Source of the DNA: Rhyzopertha dominica
Taxonomy: Eukaryota; Arthropoda; Insecta; Coleoptera; Bostrichidae
Assembly: GCA_025024175.1 (NCBI GenBank)
Contig: QCXZ01000003.1
Coordinates: 21,782,392-21,846,391, forward strand
Direction: 5' to 3'
DNA length: 64,000 nucleotides
A model generated the notes under the pieces. The model was not told where the DNA came from and searched no databases. It worked only from the letters and a program-made list of their open reading frames with translations. The position numbers and the translations under genes are program-made. Numbering within the stretch: the first letter of the stretch is position 1; every line of letters begins with the position of its first letter. Shown piece after piece: positions 47,334-58,233 of the stretch.

Positions 47334-47994
47334 GGCTGATAAAAAAAGTTCTTGTTTCCCGATATTTCGTGCCTCGCTAAGTTCTTTAACCCGATCCAAA
47401 AATGATTTAACGCTAAAATTATCATCACCGCTAAAATGCAAGTTCCACTTATAAACTGGTACTGTTTTGGACGCACCCGGTATACCGATCGGAACTTCTA
47501 CTAAAGAGGAGTTCGCTGGAGATTGTTGACAAGAAATTTCGTTCTTTGTAGGCACCGATTGTTGAGCTTCCTCTATTTTATCATGAAGTAGCGCATCTAA
47601 TTCTAGACAAGTGGCGTGTGATTCATTCTTAAAAGTTTGTAACAAGATCCTTATTTTGATCTACAGGAACTACAATACGTTTTACGCGATGAAATACATG
47701 AATTAAACGTGACTTTATACGTTTATATCCCGAATCGCTAACGGGTCCGTCAAAATCATCAATCAGCTGACGAATTGATTCTAAAATGCCATTAATCGCG
47801 ACAGTTTCTCTATCAAAATCATACTCAGGATCGACTAGTTCAGTATTACGAAAGCGCTCAAGATCAATAGCCCTTGCTAACATTTTTCTCTTAATGCTCG
47901 CATCTTTCCGCGTAGTGACTATACCCCGTATACGAAGTTCATAATTTAATTCTTCTGACAGCAAAAATATCGGTTTTAATTCCGCGATATCCAT
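47334..47994 (-). pseudogene. Retrotransposon gag, frame-shifted and cut by the gap
   Basis: Starts MDIAELKPIFLLSEELNYEL and keeps one frame for about 118 residues; near 47,640 the frame changes. It continues with a helical stretch and VYKWNLHFSGDDNFSVKSFL then DRVKELSEARNIGKQELFLSA, the signature of insect Gypsy capsid domains (WxLxFSGD...FLxRVEELxxAR). The zinc-knuckle end is lost in the gap. The frameshift may be real decay or a base-call error. Confidence 0.7.
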
Positions 47995-48336
47995 ATTTAA
48001 AGTCACTAAAAACTGCTCAAGAATATGAATCTACTGTACCGGACTGTTACGAATAGAAGAACGACCCAAAAAAAAAAAGATTAAACCATTTAACTAATTA
48101 TTATTCAGGAATGAATATTTCCGAATACCGATAAAATGTTGAATCTATTTACTGCTACAATTCAAGCACACCTGTATGAAGCGAGAGATTCAATGCGCGA
48201 TAAGCCAAAGAGCACAAACAAGTTTTTGTCGCACCAACACAGTGTAAAGAGGAACCTTGTAATTTTCCGTGATTGAATATCTTAAATTTAAACTGCCAAT
48301 AATTGTACAACTATATTACAAAACTTAACTCGAGCC

Positions 48337-48354
48337 CCACGTCAAAGGGTGCCA
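48337..48354 (-). other. Primer-binding site of the LTR element
   Basis: Starting with TGG, as required to pair with a tRNA CCA end, four bases after the LTR. The matching tRNA was not identified. Confidence 0.55.
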
Positions 48355-48358
48355 ATCT

Positions 48359-49299
48359 TGTATAACCTACCTGGTTACACAGAGCGTACGGGCGGCTCGT
48401 GTGGTTGTCTGGAGAGCGGGTGGGCTCGTTATTAAAATAGAAAATAAATTGGGCGCCAATTGATTGTTAAAAAAATGGTAGCATGCACACATTGACCAAC
48501 CAATAAATCAAAAAAAAAAGCTGTGTGCTAAAGTTATATATATTGAAATCAAGTTTGACAGATTTGAGCAATGATGTTGTACAAAACGGAGCTAGAGCCC
48601 ATACGTATGGTTTCCTCACACTCAAGATTTTAACTTAGATGTTTAATGCGAAAATGACTTTAAATTGATATTTTGGATAATAAATAAAGAATATACGATA
48701 ATAGCTTTCACTTAGCTGGAACCTAAGCCGGTGCGGATTCCTTCACGTGATCGCTTTGTGGCCTGTAGTGCACCTGACTTGGCAACTTCCAGAAAAAAGG
48801 ACCTCTAAAGTGGTTTTCTGATTTTGAGCTCTATCCTGACTTTGAAGCTTCTCCTGGACTTTGACTTGGAGTTTTAGCCTTCTCCTAATTTTGAGGCTTC
48901 TCCTGACTCTGAGGCCTGTGTTAAGTACGTACAGCGAAACGTTAGGAATGCAAAATTTAAGTGAAAGTAAAAAAAAAGATATATACCTGTGTTGGTGTGC
49001 GGCCTCGTTAGTGCTCTGGCTGTGGCTTGTATACTTGCAATGTACGTCGCGTCAAAGATTCAGAGATTGCAAATTGCCGGTATATTTTGACGTTTTCGAC
49101 TTAATTTATAACAATTTAGCAAGCTGCTCAGAGATAAACGTGTGAAACGCACGTAGCCACTTTTATCAATGTCCCACTAGTCCCGAATAAAAATTGTTAC
49201 AAGAAAAGTTATAAGAAATATATTGAGAGTTCTGTGAACAGATGGCGCGTGCTGGTACTTTAAAGAATATTACTAGCGCCGGTAAAAGTGCACGCTACA
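48359..49299 (-). repeat. 5' long terminal repeat, 941 bp
   Basis: Begins TGTAGC and ends TATACA on the minus strand, the TG...CA form expected. It contains a run of GCTTCTCCTGACTTTGA-like short repeats on the plus strand (about 48,830-48,920). Its outer edge is the left edge of copy 2. Confidence 0.65.
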
Positions 49300-49747
49300 A
49301 TTGTCTTATTTTCGCCCTCTAAAGTTTTCCGCCAAATTCAAATATTGCTAGCAACGTCACTTGACCCGGTTAGAGTGGGGGAGTGTGGTGGGATCGCATT
49401 TCGCCACGGTAAACCTACCGTGATTTCGCGTTTGACTCATAGAAGAGACATCTGGTCAGTGTTGCCAACTTGGCGGATAAAATTCTCGCCCAAGGGAAAA
49501 CACGTTTTTAGCAGTAAGCGAATATTTTAACGGAATAAGAAAGTCTTTAATTAATATTAACTGTTTCACTTTAGCGTATAAATATGGGAAACTTAGATAT
49601 GAAGTATCTACAATCGATTTATTTATGCTAGGTGACTCGATGATTACTGTATTCCTTGCCTGGGAAATATTATATTTCCTGCTTTTTTACCTACCAATCC
49701 AAAATTTTACCAACGTCTCACTAGTGCTTGTGTGTTTCACGTTGCAG

Positions 49748-49864
49748 CTCAGATTGTCAAATGACGCAGATATTATTATCTTAAACCAAGTAAAAAGCAA
49801 CGAAACATATTTCTGGAAGGAACACGATGAGCTCGACAACGAAATTTTTAACGTTATAGCATAA
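49748..49864 (+). pseudogene. SANT/Myb-like exon fragment, copy 2
   Basis: Same fragment as at 27,763, with one amino-acid change (LSNDAD for LSNDED). The acceptor and stop are conserved. Confidence 0.35.
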
Positions 49865-50093
49865 TATGTAGAAAAATAATAATTATTTATGTAAAATAAA
49901 TAATAAATCCCCTTGTATATCAACAGATTACCCTGTCTTAAAAATTTTAGCGGATTCGATACGCCAATCTAGCGGAATTTCTATCAGCCCAGTGGCAACA
50001 CTGTACAGATAGACAGAACAGATGATCTGTTTGTTTACATTTGCGTTTGGCTTGGTTTTTCGAGGAGGATTTATATTTTTGCCTCTAGTTTCT

Positions 50094-50237
50094 TTAACAC
50101 AAGCGACTTGCTGTTGGTGCATCACTCCACAATTTTCGTCTTGATTTTTCTTCGGGTACAATTAAAAATTTCTTCTCTAGAGCAACAATATTAGTATTTG
50201 TGCATGTTGACACAAAACATTTCCTTTCAGCAGCCAT
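50094..50237 (-). pseudogene. THAP-like domain fragment, copy 2
   Basis: Same 47-residue frame as at 28,110, with WSDAPTASRLC replacing WCEALTASRLC at the end. Confidence 0.45.
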
Positions 50238-52410
50238 TTCGTCTGCATTTTGAACGATATAATCGTGATCGATAAACAAAAGCAAACAACACGAGCATTA
50301 CTGAGAGGTTATGAATGACGCTCGTCGTCCGTTCGTCGGCAGTTGACAGCGAAAAACACGCACAGGCAACTGGAACGCTGAAAATTATCGTGCTCTGGCA
50401 ACAACACACAACTGCTGCCAATCACAAGCGGCAGGGTCAACCTACGTCACACATTCAAATACTTAAGCTTTACCATTTTTTTACGTTTATCTAAGCGCTT
50501 TGGAAAATAAATGAATACACAGGGGTCTATTATTTTTTATGTAGATTCATATTCTGCAATAAAAAAAATATGGTCTACAACCCCATTGTGTACCTGAATG
50601 TATTTGTTTAATTAGAATTTTATTAGATTTAGACGATTTAGATGATCTTTACACATAATTTTCAAGTGCTATTTACTATCTGCGGTGACTAAGAGTAGTG
50701 ATGTGAGCTTAGTCATATGACACCATCATGTCACAGTCATTTTCCATTATGATACCAAAATGACAGAAACATTAGCTTAAGTCTTTGAATATAAAACTGA
50801 CAGGAGGGAGCATTGTGCATCTTTATGCACATATAGGTGGTGAGGGAAACGGCCATGTTGAAGCTCCATTATTTTGATTGTTCGTAACCATCAGCTGCTC
50901 TTGTCAACAGCTTAGATGTCAGCTTTATATTCAAAGGCTTTTCGTAGGGCACAACATATAAAAATATGGTTAGTTGCAAGTTTTGCGGTTGTTCCTTGAC
51001 ACCAATAAATGAAAATTCAGGAGTAACATTTCACATGTAGGCGTTCTTAATACTAAATTAGTCAGACTCTTTTTTAAGATTACGAAGCAACAAATCACAT
51101 GATATGCATAGATGCAGTCATGAACCCATATAGACAACAAACTTCGTTTTTCGTAGCTGTACTCTAATTCACTTTGGTAATTCTTCATTAATTTAAGATA
51201 TGGTAAATATATTTGATACAATAATTCATTGTCCCCTAGCCACTGCCAAAGCGGAAACAGTAGTTGGCCATATGCAAGCTCCATTCTGGTCCCACAAATC
51301 GAATCTTATGCTTCATCCTGTCAGTTTTATATTCAAAGGTTTAAGTTTAGGTCACATGAAAATGGCATATCATTTTCAATATTACATGTCATTTTCATTA
51401 TGATCATGTAAATTTCCATTATGACACTGTCATTTTTATTGTGATGGTCGCAGACTACTTCATTTCTGTGTGCTTAGCAATAGATTTGGGCAAAACGAAT
51501 CATTTTGCTCAGTCAATTAATTGAATCGTATACATATTAAAACTTGATTCAATGAATCGACCTTAGAGTCAAATACAAATGATTGTATTTGTAAATTCTG
51601 TTTTCCTTGTCTTATTGGTAAACATTGTTAAAAGTTCAGTAGATACAAAATTTATCTTGAAAGAAGGTATAACGTTCGTAATTGTTAAAATATTCAACTA
51701 TATAACAATATAACAATATATGACTATAATATGACAATCAAATGTTACTAATGACCCCCATTTTACATCGCTAACTGAGGGATATTCCTGTATGGAAGTG
51801 TCTGAAATGAAATAGCATAATACATTATGAGCCTTTCCTGTACCCATCTTTTCCAATGTGTTTTGCACACCGATATTCCAATTGTGTAGTCAATAATGTT
51901 TTATAAATGGTGAGTCAAGAAATCTTATTAATCAAATCTGTTTAACCTTCATGTCCTTTTCTTTCATTGTTGTGAATTCCATTGTGACCACTTAGAAACT
52001 CTACATGACATGCATGACTCTCAATATGTTTCTATTAACTGGCAATGGATCCTATCAGGTATAATTCTTGTTGTGTTTAAAAACCTACTAGGCAAACTCT
52101 ACTGCTGGTGATAGTGACATATACGGGCGAGTAAAACATTGTTGCATTTGAGAGTGGAGTGGCAGTGTGATCAACAGTCATGCGGTTTTTTTCTATGGTG
52201 TTAGGGTTTTGGAGTCTTAACTTTTTTATTGCCCTTGTATTTTCCCAAAGCAGTGACAATAAAACCACACCGAGAAGTTGGCGGTGAGCTAATGATCAAA
52301 TATCTCTTTAAGGACTACTTCGAATGCATTGTTTTACCCGGTTTTACCAATGACGTCTCTGTATCAGTTATTTTTTATTGCTACTGTAGTGTTATTATTC
52401 TTCACTGTAG

Positions 52411-55111
52411 AACTTGAGAATACTGCCGCAGCTGTTATCAAATCACATCATCAGGAGGAAACACTTCCTGAGAACATAAACCCCCTTGAAGGAGCACAAC
52501 GTTTACAAGTACAAGAAACTGTAGAAGAACTAAAACTTAAAGAGAAGGAAAATGTATTGCATGAAGTTCAAAAACTAGAAGAAGATGTGCAAGATTTACA
52601 AGGAATGTATTCACAACTTCACCAGATGGTTGACGAACAAAAGGAAAATGTAAATGCTGTTGAGACAAACATTGAGACTACCAAAGTTAATGTAGATTCA
52701 GGAATGAAACAACTTTTGAAAGCAAGCAGGTAATAATACTAGTATACACAGTGAAAGTTATTTACTGCCTGAATTGACTTTTAATGACATGTATGATATT
52801 TTTAATGGGTTTTACAGGCATGAGAAGAAATGAAAAAGTATTGCCGCCTTGACCGAGATTTTGAGCTCGGGCCTTTTGAACACTAGTCAAACGCTCTACC
52901 CACTGAGCTACCAAGGCCCTATTCAGAATCGAGGTCAAAGCGGCATATATTCGTCAATGTTATGTAATGCTGCTGAACGCCATCCAGCGCATTTACAGTT
53001 GAATCGCTCGTCGCTCGTTATTTGCGAGCTTCGGAGCGCAATTCACTGCGGTGGCCAGATTGTGGCGACCAGCAGCTAATTACAACCCAATTATATATTA
53101 TTATACACAGTGAAAGTTATTTACTGCCTGAATTGACTTTTAATGAACATGTATGATATTTTTAATGGGTTTTACAGGCATGAGAAGAAATGAAAAAGTA
53201 TTGCCGCCTTGACCGAGATTTGAACTCGGGCCTTTTGAACACTAGTCAAACGCTCTATCCACTGAGCTACCAAGGCCCTATTCAGAATCGAGGTCAAAGC
53301 GGCATATATTCGTCAATGTTATGTAAAAGTCAATTCAGGCAGTAAATAACTTTCACTGTGTATAATAATATATAATTGGGTTGTAATTAGCTGCTGGTCG
53401 CCACAATCTGGCCACCGCAGTGAATTGCGCTCCGAAGCTCGCAAATAACGAGCGACGAGCGATTCAACTGTAAATGCGCTGGATGGCGTTCAGCAGCATT
53501 ACATAACATTGACGAATATATGCCGCTTTGACCTCGATTCTGAATAGGGCCTTGTAGCTCAGTGGGTAGAGCGTTTGACTAGTGTTCAAAAGGCCCGAGT
53601 TCAAATCTCGGTCAAGGCGGCAATACTTTTTCATTTCTTCTCATGCCTGTAAAACCCATTAAAAATAATACTAGTAATCATTGCAACTAACAAGAGCAAG
53701 GGAGGTGTTAAACCATTTAACCAAATACCTTAAAAAGAAAATAAAGTTGGAGTTGAAGCAAAGGAATGTATCCCTTATTGTGCATATTTCCAGTTACTAG
53801 TTGCCTACCAGCAATTTGTATTTACATTTCTTGGCGGTTGATATTTTTGTTCACAATATAAATAAGCTAAATATAAACATTTTAGCCTTTTGAGTAACCA
53901 AATTTGATAAGCGTGGTTTTAAGTTAAGCCTATTCTCTCATTTTGGATTTGGACAAAAAGTCTTTCATTCAAAATTATGTGAATTGTAAATTCTAAAGGG
54001 TAAATTATTATTTTAAACTACCATTAAATATTGTGTCTGTATGTAAATTAAGAGAATTTAAGACAAATGCAAAAACAAGAGCTACTGCTGAGAATTGTAC
54101 CCAAAACTGCATGCACAACAATTTGGGTCTACACCTTCTTATTCATATGTGTTCAAGAAGGCATCCACTCCTACATACAAACTTTATAATTTTTTCTCAG
54201 CTAATTTTTATTTTAATATCAGTGAGTGAGAGGTTTTTCACTTCTCTTATAATTTACTAGTTTGAGTTCTCTAATTGGAGTGTGTAGTGTAGTGTATAAT
54301 GCCTATTCAAATTAGATTAGATTACAAACTGCATTTAAATGTTCATTTTTGCCTTTGAATATAGAAAGCAAGTAATGAAAGTTTTTGCTTACTGGCCTAA
54401 TTTATTTTAACTATCCACTTAAAAAAATGTAATTGTAATTTTGTATGCTCTTGTGGTATTATATGTTATATCGTCTGAATATTAATATTCAAACGATTAT
54501 GTACATATCTAAATGTGAATTTTGCTGCATTCTACTGTTAGTATCTATTCAGTATTTTCGAGATAATTATTGCTGATGTAAAAGTTTTTTTTCTATTAAC
54601 AGTAATAAGTAAATGTTTTTCACAAAAATATTAAGGTATTTTGAATTAAATAAGCAATATTTTTGAATCAAAATGAATTAAATGAACTTCTTGAATAATC
54701 TTAGGAAAATAATCATTAAGTAAATTAATGTTAGCATTATAAAACGTTCTTGATATTTGCTTGTCAGATCACATATATACTATGGCTTGCGGTGGCATAT
54801 GTACCGATTTATTTCCTTTTCCCTTCTTTTAACTTGTAAAACACAATTACAGATTAAAATCTGCAGCATATCCTATAACAGGAGCAATGTTTGGTGGTAT
54901 GCTTGGTGGTCCTGTCGGCATGCTTGCTGGAATTAAAGTTGGATTAGCAGCTACTTTGGGCTTAGGAGTGATAGGTTATAGTGTTGGTAAATATACGAAG
55001 AAAATGACTTTCATCGTAAATAGGAATGTTAGTGAACAGGATAATCAAGAATCAGTGACAGAAACTCTGGATAATCAACAAACTTCTTTAGCAGCAAAAA
55101 AGGACACATGA
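52411..55111 (+). CDS. STX17: Syntaxin-17 second copy, exons 3 and 4 only
   Basis: Exons 52411-52729 and 54853-55111 repeat STX17 exons 3 and 4 with intact splice sites and frame, so they would encode the SNARE motif and the glycine-rich membrane hairpin. Exons 1 and 2 (start codon and N-terminal helices) are absent upstream, where a Gypsy-like LTR stands instead. Differences from copy 1 that I can read: TPPEN to TLPEN, NPFEG to NPLEG, KKMAF to KKMTF, QQISL to QQTSL, and one silent change. If this is the second haplotype, exons 1 and 2 lie on the other side of the retrotransposon; if a true duplication, it is a 5'-truncated copy. A 919-bp insert sits two bases past the exon 3 donor GT, leaving the donor bases GTAATAATAC intact. 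Confidence 0.85.
52845..52917 (-). tRNA. tRNA-like sequence A (AGT anticodon, damaged T loop)
   Basis: Folds like the other two: acceptor GCCTTGG with TCAAGGC, D stem GCTC/GAGC, anticodon stem TTTGA/TCAAA around CTAGTGT. The T loop is one base longer and reads CTCAAAAT in place of TTCAAAT, spoiling the internal B-box promoter. Probably inactive. Confidence 0.65.
53205..53276 (-). tRNA. tRNA-like sequence B (AGT anticodon, intact cloverleaf)
   Basis: 72 nt with a full cloverleaf: 7-bp acceptor GCCTTGG/TCAAGGC (last pair G-U), D arm GCTC AGTGGATA GAGC, anticodon arm TTTGA CTAGTGT TCAAA, T arm CCGAG TTCAAAT CTCGG. Loop position 34-36 is AGT, so by rule threonine. A TTTTT run about 10 nt downstream could end Pol III transcription. 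It does not resemble the usual insect tRNA-Thr that I know, so it is more likely the head of a SINE or satellite unit than a decoding tRNA. Confidence 0.7.
53549..53619 (+). tRNA. tRNA-like sequence C (AGT anticodon, one-base deletion)
   Basis: Identical to B except AGTGGGTA in the D loop and one missing G in the acceptor stem (GCCTTG then TAGCTC). A TTTTT run follows about 8 nt downstream. Confidence 0.65.
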
Positions 55112-55250
55112 ATTATCAACTATTGTAAATGAATTTGATAGATTTTATTTTTGTAAAATACTTATTTTAATAACGAAAATTTTTAATATTCATTAATGCA
55201 GCATTTTTTGTCTTTAGGGATAATTGTCATGATAATTAACTTAAGATTTT

Positions 55251-55256
55251 AATAAA
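55251..55256 (+). promoter_or_regulatory. Polyadenylation signal of STX17 copy 2
   Basis: AATAAA at the place matching 32,305 in copy 1. Confidence 0.55.
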
Positions 55257-55595
55257 GTGAAATGTTAATTCTCGTTGTTAAACCTATTTATAATACAGTA
55301 AAATATATGGCTGATTCTAAAAGGAAGGGGTGCCATATTTACCTATGAAAAAGTTAACTTTACCTTATAATATTTTGCTTAATTGTATTTGTTGTATATA
55401 GTGCAAGAACAGAAACATCGGCAGATTGTTTATGAACTGCTTTACTTTTTTTTATATACAGCAATCATTGCAGTGAAGGCACAAAGCATATATTATGATA
55501 CAGCAAAATGCAAGAAAGAAAATCAAAACTGAACAGAAATTTGAAAAATAAATAAAGATATAAGTTAGCCAAAAATCATTGTCTTCTCCACTTTA

Positions 55596-56100
55596 TTAAA
55601 TATTAATTAGCAGAGCGCTTTTGGCCTTAAATGGCCATCATCAGTCCCTTATACAATTATTATGAAAAAATACAAACTATGGGGAAACAAATTAATTTTG
55701 ATAGAATTAAAAAAATGAAAACAACTGTCTAGACTTTAAAGTTATCAGTGTAGGTTGCGCAGTTGCAGGAAGTCACCAACATTATGATTGAATATAGAAC
55801 AGATTATTTAAGGTGGTGAGTTAAAATTTTGAATTTCATTTAAAACTGTAACACTTTGGTCATTTAAAATTTTGTAAATCTCTAAAATGTTTAATTTTGA
55901 TGGTTTGTTGCAAAAGATTTTTACATTATCCAAACTGGTAGAGTGCTTATTAAGCAATAAAAGGCTGGCCAAGGAGGAATTTGTCGTAACTACATCAGTA
56001 TTGCTATATTTTTCAAATTGTTTGAGGTGTTCCTTAGTTATGCCTATCAAAGATCTCCCAGTTTGTTTCTACATAAATTGCAAGTAAATCTGTAAACAAC
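55596..56100 (-). pseudogene. Penelope-like GIY-YIG remnant, copy 2
   Basis: Same element as in copy 1. An extra T in a poly-T run splits the frame just before the TGRSL-type block, so the visible frame starts at MIGITKEHLKQF. Two substitutions to lysine or isoleucine are seen in NVKIFCNKPSK. Confidence 0.7.
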
Positions 56101-56413
56101 AGAAAAATTTAAGGGTTGAATTTTATCGTTAGTCTGCTCTAAGCGACCTTAAATTTAGCCAAATCGAATGTTAAACAATGAATTTAGCAAAACTCAAACT
56201 ATGATAAGCTCAAAAACTTTTAAAAGGTAATGAAACTTGTGAAACAGTACTTAATTTAACAAATTGGGCACCTAATCTTATCTGTGTTGTAACTGTTCAG
56301 ATCATATTGCAAGTTTATATTACATATTCCTATATCACATCCTCCTATTGCATGATCATTAAAATGTTCACTCTGAAAAAGATGATAAAAAAAATGTATA
56401 AGTCTTACACTTA

Positions 56414-56584
56414 AAGTCACTAGATAGATAAAGTACTGCAATTCATTGTTCATATTTTTGCACTAAAATGGCGGATGAAACCAAATAGGTTTCATCCCGT
56501 CTTCTACATAAACATTTAAATTTACTGCTGCTATTTTCCACTAAAATGGCGGACAATTGCGGTACTTTATCTATCTAGTGACTT
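56414..56584. repeat. TA-flanked MITE with AAGTCACTAGATA termini, copy 2
   Basis: Same MITE as at 33,466, with GATAGATA in the left terminus where copy 1 has GATA; this makes the two termini match better, so copy 2 may be the older form. Confidence 0.75.
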
Positions 56585-56743
56585 TACCTACTAGTAAATT
56601 GCCGCCATCTACCGGTGGGGTTTGGAACCTCTACCATACAGGACCAGTATTTTTATAGGATGACAGATGGCAAAGATTGTTATCCTTCTAAGTATAGTTA
56701 TCTGTAGTTGCATCTTACAGAAAACTACATTTTACTCGATTAC

Positions 56744-56747
56744 TTAA
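56744..56747. other. Empty TTAA target site
   Basis: The single TTAA here is the unoccupied form of the site filled by the 917-bp element in copy 1; flanks GATTAC and TGTGTTG match on both sides. Confidence 0.85.
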
Positions 56748-58195
56748 TGTGTTGTAGTGTTGTTCGAGTTTGTATTTATTGTGTTTGATTTCGTATAAAA
56801 AACTTTTTGAAAAATGTATTTTACAGTTTTTTAATTTAAAATTTGTGTAAAATCAGTATTTGACATAAAAGTGGGCGGCTCTATTTAAAAAAATGTTAAG
56901 TTTGGTCCGGTAGGTACTCGAAAACTGAACATCATGTATAAAAATGCTATATCGCTTATCGAGAACTCCTTGGTACTATAATTTTTCTTCGAAACATTTT
57001 TCTCTAATATTTCAAATATATTTTGTATTGATTGCTGCAAATAATATACTGTGTAACTATTATAAAAATAGTTTTTTCTTTTTGACCTTAACTCACTTAA
57101 GTAGACGGTGGTATTTAAAATTTTGCACAAAGGCGAATTACAAGCACCCAGCGGCACTGCACCTAACTGGTGCTTGTAGAAAGTATGAAATAAGCTACGT
57201 AGATATGCAAGAAAATATCTGTATTATTTTCTCCATTATCTTCTTGTACCTATTTTTCATTGTATTGAAATATTAAAAACTTTTTGAATGGTGAAAGGTG
57301 TAATAAACCTCATAAGGTAAGTTCTTGTTGTTATTTATTTTGTACTTTTACTTTTTGTCAATGTTTTAAAGCGAGAGCGATCTTTCCGAAAACATGTTAT
57401 CTTACATTGACGCTGAAACCATTCACCCTCGTAGAATAATGCTAGTTTGCAAAAAGCCATTTTTGCAAATAATATTGTTATAAATGCTAATTTTGTAGTT
57501 TTTTCTACTAAAGAGAAATCGAAATAGGTTACTTGTACCTCTATTAAATGCAAGCAAAAGTTATAATGAAAATTACAGGTATTTGTCCAGTAACATGAAG
57601 AATGCATTGAACTTAATTTCGTTTGAGAAAATATATATCTATCAAAATAATTAGTTTAAACTAGACCGTCTGTTTCAAATCGTATTTTATTTGAAATTAT
57701 TGCCGGATCCGGTATAAGTAAATGTTTTCTAGATTTCAAGAATGCTTTGAAGACGGCATGGCTCAAAATGTTATTATAGAAGACTGTTATTAAATAACTA
57801 CTATTGTTTTATATTTTCGGTAAAAGAACCTCTTACCGAAAGTGAAGCCCAATTTTCTAACACCCCCGATGAAAAATAGGTTCGTTTGCTCGGTATCTAG
57901 ATAGCATGCGTTCGCTATTTAACAGCGCAGCAACGCATTCAACTCCTCCTACATTTAGCTTGCAGCATATACAGCATATAAATATTGTCTGTATTTAAAA
58001 ATAAAAATAACAAATTTTGTGGGTTCTGCAACTGCATAATACCAATTTAAAACCCAATGAGATATCTACAATATCAGTCTTAATAAATACTCTGAACTTA
58101 AAGCATTAAGTGTTTTAAAATTACCACTTTATTTAAAAACTATAAAATTAAAATTCCTGCTTTGACGAATTATTAGTTTGCCCGTATGATTTTAG

Positions 58196-58233
58196 AATCC
58201 ACCATAGATAAATTAATTAATCTATGAATCCAC
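58196..58233. repeat. 24-bp palindrome with 7-bp direct repeat, copy 2
   Basis: Identical to 36,164-36,201. Confidence 0.7.

Larger units (their letters stand above)
47334..49299 (-). mobile_element. 5' part of a Gypsy-like LTR retrotransposon
   Basis: On the minus strand the order is LTR (48,359-49,299, starting TGTAGCGTGCAC and ending GGTTATACA), four spacer bases, an 18-base primer-binding site starting TGGCACCC, an untranslated leader, then gag running into the gap. The protease, reverse transcriptase and 3' LTR are not in the sequence after the gap. The LTR end adjoins sequence matching copy 1 exactly from ATTGTCTTATT onward, so the insertion point is known to the base on this side. No second LTR could be compared, so the inner LTR boundary rests on TG...CA and the primer-binding site. 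Confidence 0.75.
52745..53663. mobile_element. tRNA-bearing palindromic insert with 13-bp target duplication
   Basis: 919 bp absent from copy 1 and flanked by the 13-mer AATAATACTAGTA on both sides (single at 30,715-30,727 in copy 1). It contains a complete 359-bp unit (A, minus), a truncated one (B, minus, from 53,104) and then, inverted, the end of one unit and most of another (C, plus), joined head-to-head at about 53,327. Each unit carries one tRNA-like sequence. A 13-bp duplication suggests LINE-type insertion, as for SINEs, but the tandem and inverted layout is unusual. Confidence 0.85.

Noticed and set aside
53205..53619. Functional tRNA-Thr gene cluster
   Set aside because: Only one of three has an intact cloverleaf, they lie in a recent mobile insert absent from copy 1, and the body does not resemble the usual insect tRNA-Thr. 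SINE or satellite origin is more likely.
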